Shown here: piece by piece, positions 12,226 through 23,859 of the stretch
Layout: every line of letters begins with the position of its first letter
Numbering within the stretch: the first letter of the stretch is position 1
Notes under the pieces: model-generated
Seen by the model: only the letters and a program-made list of their open reading frames with translations
Told to the model about the DNA's origin: nothing
Database searches by the model: none
Made by a program: the position numbers and the translations under genes
NCBI RefSeq assembly: GCF_019175285.1
Contig: NC_056528.1
Coordinates: 45,900,937-45,964,936, forward strand
Origin: Sceloporus undulatus
Lineage: Eukaryota > Chordata > Lepidosauria > Squamata > Phrynosomatidae
Reading direction: 5' to 3'
Length of the DNA: 64,000 bases

Positions 12226-12967
12226 CCTTTTTATCTTCAGTCACTGATAGAAGATAGGAGTGGAAGAGGCTTATGGTCCAGATGGAGAACCCTGTATAGA
12301 CCACATTTGGCCTATAGGCATGAGGTTCCCCATCCCTGATTTTTGTTACATCCATGGGTGCAATGCATAGTTTTGCTCTTGGTATGAAGGCTTTCATGGA
12401 CTTGAACAATGACAGACCAATTAACGCTCTCTTTTCACTCCTTTTTGCATTATTGGATGCTTCTAACTATTCTAGGCAAATTGACGCTTCATATTCTACA
12501 TTGCCCACTCTGGCTTGTTGGGGAGCATGACTAAGTCTATACATCCCAATGAAATATAGCTGCCATGTCATGGGAGCTGGAACCTGTAATAAAAATAATA
12601 TTATGCGGCTCAATATTTCAGCAGGTTTTGTTCACTTGCATCATGACTATATATGCGGAGAAGTTCTTACATTTGAACAGGCCCAGGAGAACTGCTTTAC
12701 AGCCAACAAACCTGATGCATGGAATTGCACTATACTTTGCAAGTCTGAAAGCTATTGCATTGGGGCTTAATCTCTGGATAAGCATGAACTGAGTTGTGCT
12801 TTGTGTGCTTGGTGGGAAAAGGTCCAAATTGGAAAGAAATACATATGGCCCCACATGTTTTCATACGGTCCTTTAGTTGCTGAGCTTTGGTTGAATGTGG
12901 CTCCTTGTTACTAATCCCAAACTGGAATGTGGTCTTTGTGGTGGAAGGGCAGGGGATATCTCTCTGC

Positions 12968-13197
12968 TATTGATGTTGCTGTGCACCTTCAAGTGATTTC
13001 TGACATAGTGATACTAAAGTGAACCTATCGGCAGGCTTTCTTGGCAGAATTTGTTCAGAGGAGGTTTGTCATTGCCGTCCTCTGAGGCTGAGAGAGTGTG
13101 ACATGCCCAAGGTCACCCAGTGGGTTTCCATGGTTGATTCAAACCTGATCTCCCAGGATCCTAGTCCAACACTCAGACCTCTACACCACACTGGTTT
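12968..13197 (-). mobile_element. tRNA-derived squamate SINE
   Basis: Reverse full-length copy, from tail GCACCTTCAAGTGATTTC through CCCAAGGTCACCCAGTGGG to head CTCTACACCACACTGG. Confidence 0.85.
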
Positions 13198-13669
13198 TCT
13201 TCCCTCCATTATGCCCAATAAGATTGTTTTCATGGGTCATCTCCAGGGAAGAGAAGAAATGCAAATTCTCCTACTTTGGCAGGCTCTGCTCCATTCAAGA
13301 AGAAAGGACTGTGTGCAGTTCTCTAGCTCACCCACTATGCCTTGCTTGAATTAGCAACCTTTAATGGATTTGCTGCTGCAACTTGCAAAGGACTTCTGGG
13401 GGGCAGAGTCTATGTATTTACTTAATTCAATCCCTACTTCTCTCCAAATTGTCATAGCACCAGGGCTCACCATCCACTCTGCTCTGCCCTCACCTTTTCA
13501 CTAAGATCAAATAGGCTAGATTAAATATTGCTTACCCTGTCTCCTTATGTAAGTGAGAAGGAATAATTCTCCCTGTTTCACCTTGGTCTGGAAACAATCC
13601 CTTTAGCTAAAATTTCTTCCTTCAGTTCCGAACAGGAAATTATGTTACACACACATACAGGGAATAATG

Positions 13670-13702
<33 letters not shown>

Positions 13703-14974
13703 GCTCTGTGTTTCTGTGTATGGGAATGTCCGTCTGTGACTCCCTGTGGTTAGTACTTAATGCATAATGCTTATTGACATCACCGGAGATCATCCCTAGG
13801 TCTGATGTTTTGGCCTGGAAACCTTAGGGCCTGGGATGCTCCTGAAATGGCAACCCTATTTCTCTATTCCAGGAAGACAGCTGATAATATCACACTTTCT
13901 ATCAACCATTTTCTGTGGGGACATGCGCACACCCAATGCCAGATCACACAAAACAACAGCCCTATGCAAACTGGGTTCTGTGTAGTTTAACATCTAATTA
14001 TGCTTGGATCTTCTTCTTTCCTCCTGTGCTCCCAATGACGTCAAAGATATGTCTGCACCGCTCCTCTTCCGTATAGTCAAGCAGGTTGTCAAGGAGGGAA
14101 CAGGAGGAAAAAATTTCAATTACACTAACCGCTTTCAACTTGGCACTATGATATATGAAGCTTTTTTCTCTCCCCCCTCCAACCCACCTCCCTTTTTCTT
14201 TTGGTTGTTGTTGTTGTTGTCCTTGAATGCTTAGGGAATAAAACATGTAGATATGTGTTGCCGTTGTTGACAAAACCTGGCAGCCCTCCACTTTCAATGC
14301 TGCTATCTTCCTAAATGCTGGTGACATCATGGAACGGAGGCTTGGTTTTATACACCTTGGATTTGTGATCTCTGTGGATGGATGTGAGACAATACATGCA
14401 TTTATCATTTCACCTGCCCTGTGGCCCATTTGCTTGGTATTTAATCCATCCAGCACTTTTACATACATGGATTATGGAAGGAAGGGAGACTGGGTGGAGG
14501 ATCAGAGCCTGAAATTAAGTACTTTTTTCACAGAGGCATCACAAAAGCATCATGCACTGCATGATGGCATGCTACACATGATGTCTCAAAGTGCAGCATG
14601 GGCTCTCACAAACAATACCCTGAAAGGTTACAAGAAGTTACCCATAGCTTTCTGCTTCCCTCCGTTCTGCCTTACCTGTACCCTATGTCTCTTTTGGGCG
14701 CCATTGCCATCTACTTGTCCTTTCTGCAAGGGCAGTCTATCCCACAAAGTCCTGAGCTGTTGTACAATGCAACTGTTACACTTCATTTGAGCAGTGGTCC
14801 CAGTGGTGCACCTACGGCAATGCTCCCCTCCTGGAAATATGACTGTGGTTCAGCACCACAGTTCTAAACTACAAAATCATAAGGTGGTTTACAATGTCAT
14901 AAATTCCTAACAGGATGCCAGTCAAGAATGTAGCTGGGGAAATGTAAAATAGACAGATTCCTCCCTTCTGCTAT

Positions 14975-15090
14975 ACTTCGGAGGAAACTGGCAAAACCAC
15001 CCCTGAGTATTGCCTAAGAAAACTCTATGAAATGCATGGGTTCGCCATAGGTCAACAGGTGACCTAAAGGCACATATACACCCTGCAAAC
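14975..15090 (+). mobile_element. 5S-derived SINE, 3' half
   Basis: CTGGCAAAACCACCCCTGAG, TTGCCTAAGAAAACTCTATG and the tail CATAGGTCAACAGGTGACCT. The 5S head is absent. Confidence 0.7.
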
Positions 15091-15289
15091 ACAAAAGCAT
15101 ACGCTCACAGACATCTAACTCGGTCTCATCTCTTTGCCCACTTGTCTTACACACCTTAACATTCACCTTCTGTTCAGAAACCAGACTCATGATGGAAGCC
15201 TGAAGAAATGTAGGCAAAACTGAACCCGTTGCTTCTTATTCCACACCCGCTCCGGCTGCAAGTGTCAAGATTTCTGATCCCATTCCTGC

Positions 15290-15560
15290 ATTCAGGCTGT
15301 GTGCATTTCAGCCAGCGCAGGGTGCCATGATTTAATGCGCTCTTCAGTGCTATGTATCATCAGTCACATGCCTAGCACCAGAGAGCTGATAAAGGCAACA
15401 GCAACTGAATTTTTATGTACAAATTTGTTCAGTGATCTCAGCGTCTGTTTATGAGGAGCACGGTTTTATCTTCCCCTGCCGCCTTTCTTCTCTGCTTGTT
15501 GGTATTTAGGGTTTTTAATTTATTTTTGCAGCTACTTTTATTTTCAGCTGACACGCTTTG
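15290..15560. other. Repeat-poor stretch, possible conserved non-coding element
   Basis: CATTTCAGCCAGCGCAGGGT, GCCATGATTTAATGCGC, GAATTTTTATGTACAAATTT and GCAGCTACTTTTATTTTCAG in unique sequence. No repeat or coding signal. Confidence 0.35.
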
Positions 15561-15909
15561 TAGACGAGAGGGAGAGAGCAGTGATGTAAAACTTCCATTT
15601 GAAATCTAGGAACATCTCCCCCACAAACACAAAAGCGAAGAACATAAAACCAGCAAAAGCCATATGAATGGATACCTTGCTGTCAGCGTTAAGCATTTTC
15701 CATCCCATTCAGCCTACGCTTAACTCTCTCATTGAGATCAATGGAATTAGAAGTGTTCACTTTTGCCTACATTATGCCAAACTGTAACAGCTAGAACAGG
15801 AGGAGGATGCTTGTAAACAGAGCTGGTGTATGGTGTCATATTGACAGCCAGGCGTCCAAGACACCAAGAAAACTAGCTGTGGATCCTAACCTTGAGTCTA
15901 TTTCTTCTA

Positions 15910-16005
15910 TTTCTTGTAGCACCTTTGAGACGAACTAAAGAAAGAAGTTGGCAGCATGAGCCTCCGTGGACTTAAGTCTACTTCCTCAGATGCATTTGGG
16001 CTTTG
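15910..16005. repeat. AGCTCATGCTGCCAAC family repeat, one arm
   Basis: CTTGTAGCACCTTTGAGACG, AAGTTGGCAGCATGAGCCTC and AAGTCTACTTCCTCAGATGC, matching the left arm of 41310-41480. Confidence 0.65.
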
Positions 16006-16324
16006 AGATGACTTTGAGATGGTTTGCTCAAAGCCATACAGCGGATTCCCATGGCCAAGCAGGGAGTCAAATGATGTTCTTTGTTTTAAGATGGGGGCTG
16101 TGTTGAAGCTCCAGGGTGGCAAAAAGAAAAAAAGACAAGGGACCTTATGTCATCACGGATGATGGGACATGTTGGGTTTGTACAAACAATGCCTGGCAGT
16201 ATAATGAGCAGATGTGTGATGGAGGAAGGATGGCACTAGCGTTCCCCAAAGCAAGTTTCATGGGAAGGAATGGCAGAGATCTGAGACAAGAGCGGCAGGA
16301 GTGAGCAGGACTGTGAATAGTTTT

Positions 16325-16475
16325 TGGTGGGTTTTTCAGGCTATTTGGCCATGTTCTAGAAGAGTTTATTCCTAACGTTTCACCAGCATCTGTGGCTGGC
16401 GTCTTCATTTTCTGAAGGTGCCAGCCACAGATGCTGGTGAAACGTCAGGAATAAACTCTTCTAGAACATGGCCAG
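16325..16475. repeat. Long inverted repeat (hairpin) of the GATGCCAGCC family
   Basis: Arms GTTCTAGAAGAGTTTATTCC and GGAATAAACTCTTCTAGAAC, and CCAGCATCTGTGGCTGGC against GCCAGCCACAGATGCTGG, around a short CTTCATTTTCTGAAG centre. Single-arm copies of the family lie at 36925-37035 and 46450-46545. Class uncertain; possibly linked to Penelope-like elements. Confidence 0.8.
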
Positions 16476-17329
16476 ATAGGAAGACAGGGGAGAGAAGCAA
16501 AGAGAAATGGATGGAATAACATCAGATCAACAGCGGCAACTGGAGTGACTTTTTTTCAGTTCCACAAACAACATGAAACCAACAACAACAAAAATGATCA
16601 AAAAGGCTTAGGATGTGAGTTAATTTTTTTAAAAACAACATACATATAGGGGATGCTTAGCAGGCAATTGTATTGGGGTAGTTGTCTGCATGGCATGGTA
16701 ATCTGTACTCAAAAGGAGTTTGCCAAGGTCCTGAACCTATTTCGGAGTGGCTGTTCAGTCACTTTTTATATCTGGATTAAAACCAGGCATGGATTCACCA
16801 TCCCACTGACTTGGGACCCACCAACCACCACTGCTACCCCTTTCCACCCCCAGTTTCTGTTCAGATGTGCCTTGAACCCTCTAGTGTTTGAGTATGAGCA
16901 AGCTTTACCCTGATCAAGCACAGAGAGCCCTTGCTCAGGTTGTCAACCACAAATTGCAATGCTTTTTCTAGCTTGTTTTTCCTTCTTTTGAAGCCTGGAG
17001 CTTCTTGTTATACTTTTGGATGAATTAGACCCACTTCACATTCACAGTCTTGCATTCGTATTCATGTTAAAAATATTTTTAATTAAACAAACATCCCTCC
17101 ATGTTTATCGCCGGGGGGTATTTGTGTACATTAACATTCCATTTTAATAATATTCAGGCAAATGCCCCACTCTTGCATTTTTCTTGTCCTTAAGTAACAG
17201 CACAAGATGAAATACAGAATCCAATGAGCCCAAGTCAAACAACAGACAGGTCTGTCCTGCTCAGGAACTTACAGCCAGAGTGCCCCCTGGTGTTAGACCC
17301 TGCGAACAACCTTTATAGAGATTGCTAAA

Positions 17330-17710
17330 TGCCATTTTTTCCCTCCATCATGCTTAGCATGACTCTTTAAAAGAAATAAATGCATTCCGAAACCATGCAG
17401 CTAGAAGCGCATTGAAAACTGAAAATGATACCCAGCATTTGCCACGACTTGTAGCAAATGCAATTATAATTAACGTTACGCTAAAATATTAAGTCAAGAT
17501 CATAAAGTGTTGATTGGGTGCTGATTAGCGGTATTATCCATAATTAGAAATGACACCATCATCCTTCGGCAGTCCCTGGCATGTTTTGCTTATGCTGGTG
17601 CTTCCGGCATGAAAAGGGAGAAGGCATGAATCAGCTTTTGTGGCGAGCTTTATTTATGCATTTAATTGAAGCAAGGGTGGGACCGCTGTAAATAAAACAG
17701 AGCAGGATGA
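17330..17710. other. Repeat-poor stretch, strong candidate conserved non-coding element
   Basis: Unique sequence dense in homeodomain/POU-like words: GCAATTATAATTAACG, CTGATTAGCGGTATTATCC, ATAATTAGAAATGACACC, TTATTTATGCATTTAATTG and GCTGTAAATAAAAC. Composition and absence of repeats over 380 bp stand out. Confidence 0.45.
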
Positions 17711-18056
17711 CACAAGGATTACACTGCAACAGAAGGCGGTTTGTCTATAGGATTGGCTCAGCCACACCTCTGGAAAATGCATGAGTCCAAGACGCCCTGT
17801 TATCTCTCACCAGGTTCTAAGCTTAGAAACAAAACCCATAACCCACAAAAGAGTGCCATCTTATTTGGCCAGCCAAAATGCACAAAACACCATAATGCAA
17901 GCTTTGGAAACTCCACCAGTTTCTTCATGTGAAAGATCTTTAAAAACTCATATAAGAGGAAGGAAAAAAGTGACGGTGTTGGAATCACAGGCTATGTTTT
18001 GTATAGATGTTGTCACTGCTATGGTTCAGGTGGTTTGGAGGGATCTCAGTGTAGAC

Positions 18057-18192
18057 CAGCGATTCCCAAACTTTGGTTTTCCATATGTTTTGGACTTCAG
18101 TTCCCAGAATTCCTGACTATTGGCCAAGCTGTCAAGGTCTTCTGGGACCTGAGGTCCAAAACAGCTGGAAAAGCAAAGTTTGAGAAGCACTG
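18057..18192. mobile_element. hAT-type MITE with 8-bp target duplication
   Basis: TIRs CAGCGATTCCCAAACTT and, reversed, CAGTGCTTCTCAAACTT, flanked by GTGTAGAC and ATGTAGAC, a 7-of-8 match expected of hAT insertion. The interior is an imperfect palindrome around TTTTGGACTTCAGTTCCCAG and CTGAGGTCCAAAACAGC. 136 bp, no coding capacity. Confidence 0.85.
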
Positions 18193-18339
18193 ATGTAGAC
18201 CTTTCCTGGCCATGTGTGGACTGAGATAAAAGGCAATAACATTTAAATCCTATTAGCAACAGCAAAGTAACTCCGTTTGGAATCCAGGATGTCTCTGTTT
18301 CTTGTGAAGACACAGGCCCTTTACTTGGGCAGAGTAATG

Positions 18340-18562
18340 CCCAATAGCAATAGCAATAACACTTACATTTCTATACTGCTTCATAGTGAACTAAACACTC
18401 TCTAAGCGTTTTACAGTGTGTAAGCCAATTGCCCCCAACAAGCTGGGTACTCATTTTACTGACCTACGAAAGGATGGAAGGCTGAGTCAACCTGGAACCC
18501 TCTGGGATCGAACTCACAACCTTGTGGCTGCAGTAATGGCATTTAACCACTGTGCCTCCAGG
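18340..18562 (-). mobile_element. tRNA-derived SINE with LINE-like tail
   Basis: Reverse copy: tail TAGCAATAGCAATAACACTT, TTTCTATACTGCTTCATAG, AAGCCAATTGCCCCCAACAA, GGAAGGCTGAGTCAACCTGG and the tRNA-like GGGATCGAACTCACAACCT to CCACTGTGCCTCCAGGG. The same family recurs at 53763-53945. Confidence 0.7.
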
Positions 18563-19061
18563 GTTCAAATGTGCCACTGTATTCTATGGGCATTCAGGAC
18601 TGGTCCAACCATGAGATATAGGCAGAAAAGATTCTGGATGGCTTACAGCTGATTTCAGCAGTTGACATATAAGGGAAACAAATGGTTGGAAATTTCAGCT
18701 GACATCAGTTAGGCAGTTACAATGTTCTAAGCTCAGTTTACAACTTTGTAACTGTTTGGTATTCACAGTGGTTGCACAATTATAACATATGCACACTACA
18801 CATACAGGGTGAATTATTTGTCACAGCACAGCAGGTGCATTCTGCTGACAATGGTGGAAGCAGAGTTACCCATACAGCAACGTTACACATTGGTATTTCA
18901 CATTGTGCATTACACATCGTACAACACCACCTGGCCATTGTCATGTGCTACACAACATTGCAGGTCTTCATGGGGTTGTGATGGCAGAACATACCATTGC
19001 ACTACACCAAGGGAATGGTGGATTGTAGCCACTGTTTATATTTTAACCACGTAGAGAGTGA

Positions 19062-19063
<2 letters not shown>

Positions 19064-19103
<40 letters not shown>
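19064..19103. repeat. (AAT)n microsatellite
   Basis: About 13 AAT units. Confidence 0.9.
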
Positions 19104-20287
19104 CCGCTTTTTCACAAAGAAAGAAGCCTGAATGGCACATGTTGTGCCATCCTTTCTAATCCAAAAATAAAACCCTAAAACCCTAAACCATAAGCCATGG
19201 CTCCACTACATTGGATACACTGCATACAAAGTATTTCCTGTGTTGCAGAGCTAAGATTTCCCCCATCATTTAATGATGCAGTATGTGAACATGTATTTTG
19301 GTTTGTCCTGAATCTCCTGCCATTGAGATTCATGGGACACTCTTATTATCAATAAGAGATGAAGGAATGTAAATCTCCCATCTACTTCCACCCCACAAAA
19401 AAAATAAAATGTGATTGTGAACCACTCCTGACTGTGTGCCTTCATTTCATTTCCAGATGTCCTTTGGTCCATAGACTCTTTAATTGACAGGTACGTAGTA
19501 AGTTGAGTTGCGAGGGAGGTGGAGAGACCGCGAGGTGAAGGTGTGAGTCTAAGAAGCAGCAAAAGTTTAAATGGCACTGTTTGAAATCTACAGGAGCTAA
19601 CCCAAGCTTAGTTTAACATTTTCTCTTGCAGGGAAGCAAGGCCTGGACTGCGTGTGGGCCATTGTTCGGCACATAATGGATGAGCCGTTGGTGTGCAGAG
19701 TTACTGAACTACCCAGCCTTTTTTTCCTACCCTCTCTCTCTCTCTTTTCATTGGGAAAAAAGTGCTTTGAGAGACTCCTTGAATGAAAGTCATCCTATTT
19801 AAGAAAATAAAAGCCCAAATCTATTCCACTGAGTAAAAAAAACCAAAACGGAATAAAATGACTGGATCCTGGCAAGCACAGCTAGTTTATTTCTTTGAAT
19901 CTGACATGATTCTGCAAAGGTGTAGCTGAAGTCTCAAAGCAAAGAGGGAAACCACCACACCGTACTGGAAGGCTTATGGACAGGCACTTATTGAACATTA
20001 TGTCCAATGGGGAAAGCCCCTAGCTCAGTAGTTGAGCCTGCCTTCATATCTCAGCCATCTTTAAAACTGAACTTATCACCTCGACGCCATACCCACAAGT
20101 TTTGCATTCCTATGGCTATTCATACAGTATGATTATACAGATCCTTCCTTGGCACCAGATTGCACCATGCATCTGAGAAAGGAGACCAAGTCTACCAAAG
20201 CTTACACAACCATTTCTTTTGCCTAGTTAGACTCAAATGTGCGGCAAGATCTCTTTGCATGCCTATTTAAGAGGCAAGCTTAGTTGG

Positions 20288-20566
20288 CAGTTTGAGGCCT
20301 GCTGCATGATGGGGTGAGCTCCTGTCCCTGGTCCCAGCTTCTGCCAACCTAGCAGTTAGAAAGCATACAAATGCAAGTAGATAGACAGGTACCACTTCTC
20401 AGTGGGAAGGTAACAGTATTCGGTGGAGTCATGCTGGCCATATGACTACCAGAGCAGTTCTCAGACAAGTCTTGGCTCTTCGGCTTAGAAACAGAGATGA
20501 GCACTGCACCCTACAGTTGGTTACGACTAGACATTCATGTCAAGGTACTACCTTTTCCATTACCTT
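20288..20566 (+). mobile_element. Squamate SINE with GGTTACGACTAGAC tail
   Basis: Shows the CCAACCTAGCAGTTAGAAAG, GCATACAAATGCAAGTAGAT, CATGCTGGCCATATGAC and TCTTCGGCTTAGAAACAGAG blocks and a GGTTACGACTAGACATTCAT tail ending in CCTTTTCCATTACCTTTA. This is a common squamate family, recalled from general knowledge. A 5S-derived SINE follows directly. Confidence 0.7.
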
Positions 20567-20569
20567 TAG

Positions 20570-20815
20570 TGCCTAAATACCCAAAGGCACCCAATTCTGT
20601 CTGATCTTGGAAACTAAGCAGGATCATCTCTAGTTAGTATTTGTGTGGGAGACCGGCAATGAATATCAAGTGCTATAGGCTGTATTTCAGAGGAAGGAAC
20701 AAATTCAGAGGAAGGGACAAAACCAACTCTGAGTATCCCTTGGCTGATAAAACCCTATGGCATTCATGGTATCACAGCAAGTCACCAGGCGACTTGACAG
20801 CACATACGTCTTAAC
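20570..20815 (+). mobile_element. 5S rRNA-derived SINE (SINE3, 5S-Sauria type)
   Basis: The head copies 5S rRNA: CTGATCTTGGAAACTAAGCA, GTTAGTATTTGTGTGGGAGA then CCGGCAATGAATATCAAGTG. The body TATTTCAGAGGAAGGAAC appears twice, and the tail CAGGCGACTTGACAGCACAT is Bov-B-like. The 5S segment supplies an internal pol III promoter. Not a functional 5S gene. Confidence 0.85.
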
Positions 20816-20869
20816 TTTGCCTGCCCCTGGGGTAGATTTATTACTAAGACAGAGGGAGCAATAGTCTGA

Positions 20870-21300
20870 TAATGTGGTTTCTCAGCTCATTTCAAACCCT
20901 AAATATTTTCATCTGATTTTTTAAAAGCTTATTCAAACATTTTTTTAAAAATCTCAAATTGGCATTTTCAAGATTTCTTTTAAAAAAGCTTTAAAGAGGT
21001 GTGGGGAGGCCTCTCCAGCTATTTTTCTTTTAATGTTCTCCCACATTAATTAATTTAAAATGAATGAAAAGTGCTTCATGCTCTAAGATCCTGAAACCGC
21101 CGGCACACGCCAACACCAGCATTCTCAGCCTCATCTTTAGCTTGAGCTGCAGGTAACTCTTGCCTTTGATGTCCTTTGAAGTGTTCGCAGCATAGGCTGA
21201 GGCACGCTCCGCATTGCCAAGTCAATGGTGGGTGTTTTTTAAAGTATATAAGCAGAAATCCTTGGGATTGAAAAAAGCCACCAGCTCCCTGGCTGCAAGA
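20870..21300. other. Repeat-poor stretch, possible conserved non-coding element
   Basis: CATTAATTAATTTAAAATGA, GAAAAGTGCTTCATGC, CTGCAGGTAACTCTTGCC and CCTTTGATGTCCTTTGAAG (TCF/LEF-like) without any repeat family. Confidence 0.35.
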
Positions 21301-21715
21301 AATGCGCTCACAGCTGGGGACCTCAAATGAGGCTTTGTAACTTCCTAGGCCAAGTTGGTGAAGGGATCAGGTCTGAGTCAAGGCCCTCAAACCAAACAGA
21401 AGAAAGGAATGGAATGGAACTGACTTTACCCTCAGGAACTCGACTGATATGATCAAAAACCCCTTTGCTCCCCTTGAACAAGAGTCTCCAAATAGTCTTT
21501 TGAAATTTCACTTCAGACAATGTTTGGGCACATGTCAAGGACTTGCAAACATCACATGAAGGAATCCAGCAGTCTTGCTGAAATCCCTCAAAGTCCCGCT
21601 GCTCTTTTACCCCCATCAGAAACTCAAAAAACTGTCTTGGTTTTGTCTATAACAAATTTCCAGTGGCAACTGTATGTGTCCATGTACTTCCACGTTCCAT
21701 GCGTACCACTGACAT

Positions 21716-21937
21716 ATTGCTGTTGTGTTCCTTTGAGTCATTTCCAACTTCTGGCAGCCCTAAGGCAAACCTATCACAGGGTTTTCTTGGCAAGGTTTGT
21801 TCAGAGGCAGTTTGCCTTTACTTTCCTCTGAGTTTGAGAGAGTATGACCTGTCCAAAGTCATCCAGTGGGTTTCCATGGCTGAGTGGTCTCCAAAGTCAT
21901 AGTCCAATGATCAAACCACTACACCCCACCAGCCCCA
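21716..21937 (-). mobile_element. tRNA-derived squamate SINE
   Basis: Reverse copy with GAGTCATTTCCAACTTCTGG tail, AGTCATCCAGTGGGTTTCC middle and AAACCACTACACCCCACC head. The B-box region is shortened. Confidence 0.8.
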
Positions 21938-22197
21938 AGGATATATATGCTCCTCCTAAGTCATAAGCATTGTAGGGTGGATAACTCTTGAAGCTTCTGG
22001 AGACAGGAATGAGGATCTAAATCTGGTACTTCCATCAGACTGGCTTTGGTACTTTCCTGATCCATCACAACCCTGTCACCAACAGGAGACAAAAGATCAA
22101 GTGAGATCCAGATAAATATTCTCAAGGATCCCGAGATGACTGCATGCTGGAGTTCAGGACCCTGGACAGGGGCAGGGTTGCTGTGTTCAGAAACACA

Positions 22198-22432
22198 GGC
22201 CTGATACAGACAGGCCAAAATAAAGCTGCTTCAAGTCACTTTGGAGGTATGCTGTTTAAATGATACATGCATCCTAAGAGTCCAGAAGCTGCACCAAAGC
22301 CACGCTCCAGTCCTAAGGGTTGGAGTGCAGCTTTGGTGCAGCTTCCAGACTCTTAGGATCCATGCATCATCGAAACACCATACCTCCAAAGTGGCCTGAA
22401 GCAGCTTTATTTTGGCCTGTTTGTATAGGGCC
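22198..22432. mobile_element. Near-perfect palindromic MITE (hAT-like)
   Basis: The two arms (about 22198-22318 and 22319-22432) are inverted copies: ACAGACAGGCCAAAATAAAG against CTTTATTTTGGCCTGTTTGT, and CTAAGAGTCCAGAAGCTGCA against TGCAGCTTCCAGACTCTTAG. The whole could fold into one long hairpin. Confidence 0.8.
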
Positions 22433-22603
22433 ACAGTTGTGTCACTCCTGAAACCACACCAAACTGCCTCACCACTGGTCTGGATCATCTGCCAAAGCTT
22501 TATAATCTGGGCTAAAGAGTGTCAAGACCCAGGTGTCACCCTGTAGTGAGGTATTTGGCCACATAAAGGGGACACCCTTTACAATCTCTTGGTTTCTTCT
22601 AGG

Positions 22604-22740
22604 CCAATCATTCCCAAACTTGAGTTCCCATATGTTGTTAGAGTTCAACCCACAGATGTCCCAGGCAACATGAGCAATGGTCAGAAGTTCCTGGTGTTAT
22701 ATTCCAACTACATCTACAAGTTTGGAAACTGTGGTTCAAG
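22604..22740. mobile_element. hAT-type MITE, degraded
   Basis: CAATCATTCCCAAACTTGAG at the left and CAAGTTTGGAAACTGTGG at the right, the same terminal style as 18057-18192, with an internal TTAGAGTTCAACCCACAG / TATTCCAACTACATC pair. Confidence 0.6.
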
Positions 22741-23619
22741 TCAATGTTTCAATTTGCCCAAGGATTTATTTGGGGAAGGTCTGTTTTTTTCTGATTCTTG
22801 AAGGATTCTGTGATTCCATCATGATAGTCCAGTGGTAGAGGTAACTCCTTGGAATCCTGGAGATACAATATCGGCTCTAGTGCTGATACATCCATCAGGA
22901 AGACTAACTCCTGCTCTGAGTGGGGTTTTGGCTGCAATGTGGCCCCTGCTATTTAGATAGAATGTCCTGGGTTTACTCCCCAGAAAGGAATGGAAGACAT
23001 TGCTCTTCCTCAATGTTTCCTATTCCCACTGAGCTTATCTGTAGACCTCACAATATGTGGTGCAAGGGGTGGATATTCTCCATCAAAGTCCCTTGTTGTG
23101 AACCATCACTTTTAAATGCAAAGGATTTAGGGTCTGCCTGGCATTCAGTGGTCATCTAAAGCTCATGAATTTTGCCCAAGACTCACTCCTGGTTCTAGAA
23201 ATGGTTTATTGGTGTGGATCAACACAGCTGCCTGGACATTTGGAGTCTCCTTTAGGACATGAAGATAATTCTTAGCTTCTTTAGTTCAAAGCAGCATCTC
23301 AGGTAAGCATCTTTCTGCTTAGTTATCTGGAGTGGATGGAAGGAAGGCTTGCAAGTAAATTGCGTATCTTGTTTTAAGGGCACTATGCTTCCACAAGTGA
23401 AGAGAAGTTTCAAAGGTAATGACACTGGGCTGAGTTATGTTTTCAAAAGAAAGAACTTCAGAAACTTCAGTTGTCCTTGTTATGGTGAGGATAACTTGAT
23501 GGATGGGCTTGAACCAGAACTGGTAGTTACTAAATAATGGTTTTAAGAACAAAATGTCTCATTAATTTCTGTTGGAACCACAACTCTGTGCATCAAACCA
23601 TTACAAAACATAGCACAGC

Positions 23620-23795
23620 TAACAAGGTATAGTGGTTTCAGTGTTGGATTAGGACTCTGGGAGACCAAAGAAAGACCATTCAGACACAGAAGCAAGTCCC
23701 ACTCTCTGCCTAAGAAGAAGGCAATGATAAACCTCCTTGAATAAATCTTGCCAAGTAAACCAGATGAGAGTGTTGCTGGGAGTCAGAGCATCTAT
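23620..23795 (+). mobile_element. tRNA-derived squamate SINE, degraded
   Basis: Forward copy with head TATAGTGGTTTCAGTGTTGG, GGACTCTGGGAGACC and ATCTTGCCAAGTAAACC. The middle CACTGGGTGACC block is missing and the tail is truncated. Confidence 0.65.
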
Positions 23796-23859
23796 ATCCA
23801 GGCCCCACTTAGATATTTCTCCCTGCTACAAGGATCATTTATGCAACATATTGCAAGAC

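Larger units (their letters stand above)
12230..16320. other. Intergenic, no gene seen
   Basis: Apart from the SINEs at 12968 and 14975, the candidate conserved stretch at 15290 and the repeat arm at 15910, this holds unique sequence and simple repeats. The two ORFs of about 155 codons near 14000-14800 overlap on opposite strands and resemble no protein I know. Confidence 0.4.

Noticed and set aside
13998-14790. Pair of overlapping ORFs of about 155 codons on opposite strands
   Set aside because: No homology, no splice or promoter context, and low-complexity QQQQQPK from a TTG repeat in one of them.
20570-20815. Possible 5S rRNA gene
   Set aside because: Only part of the 5S sequence is present, diverged, and fused to a SINE body and tail; it is a 5S-derived SINE.
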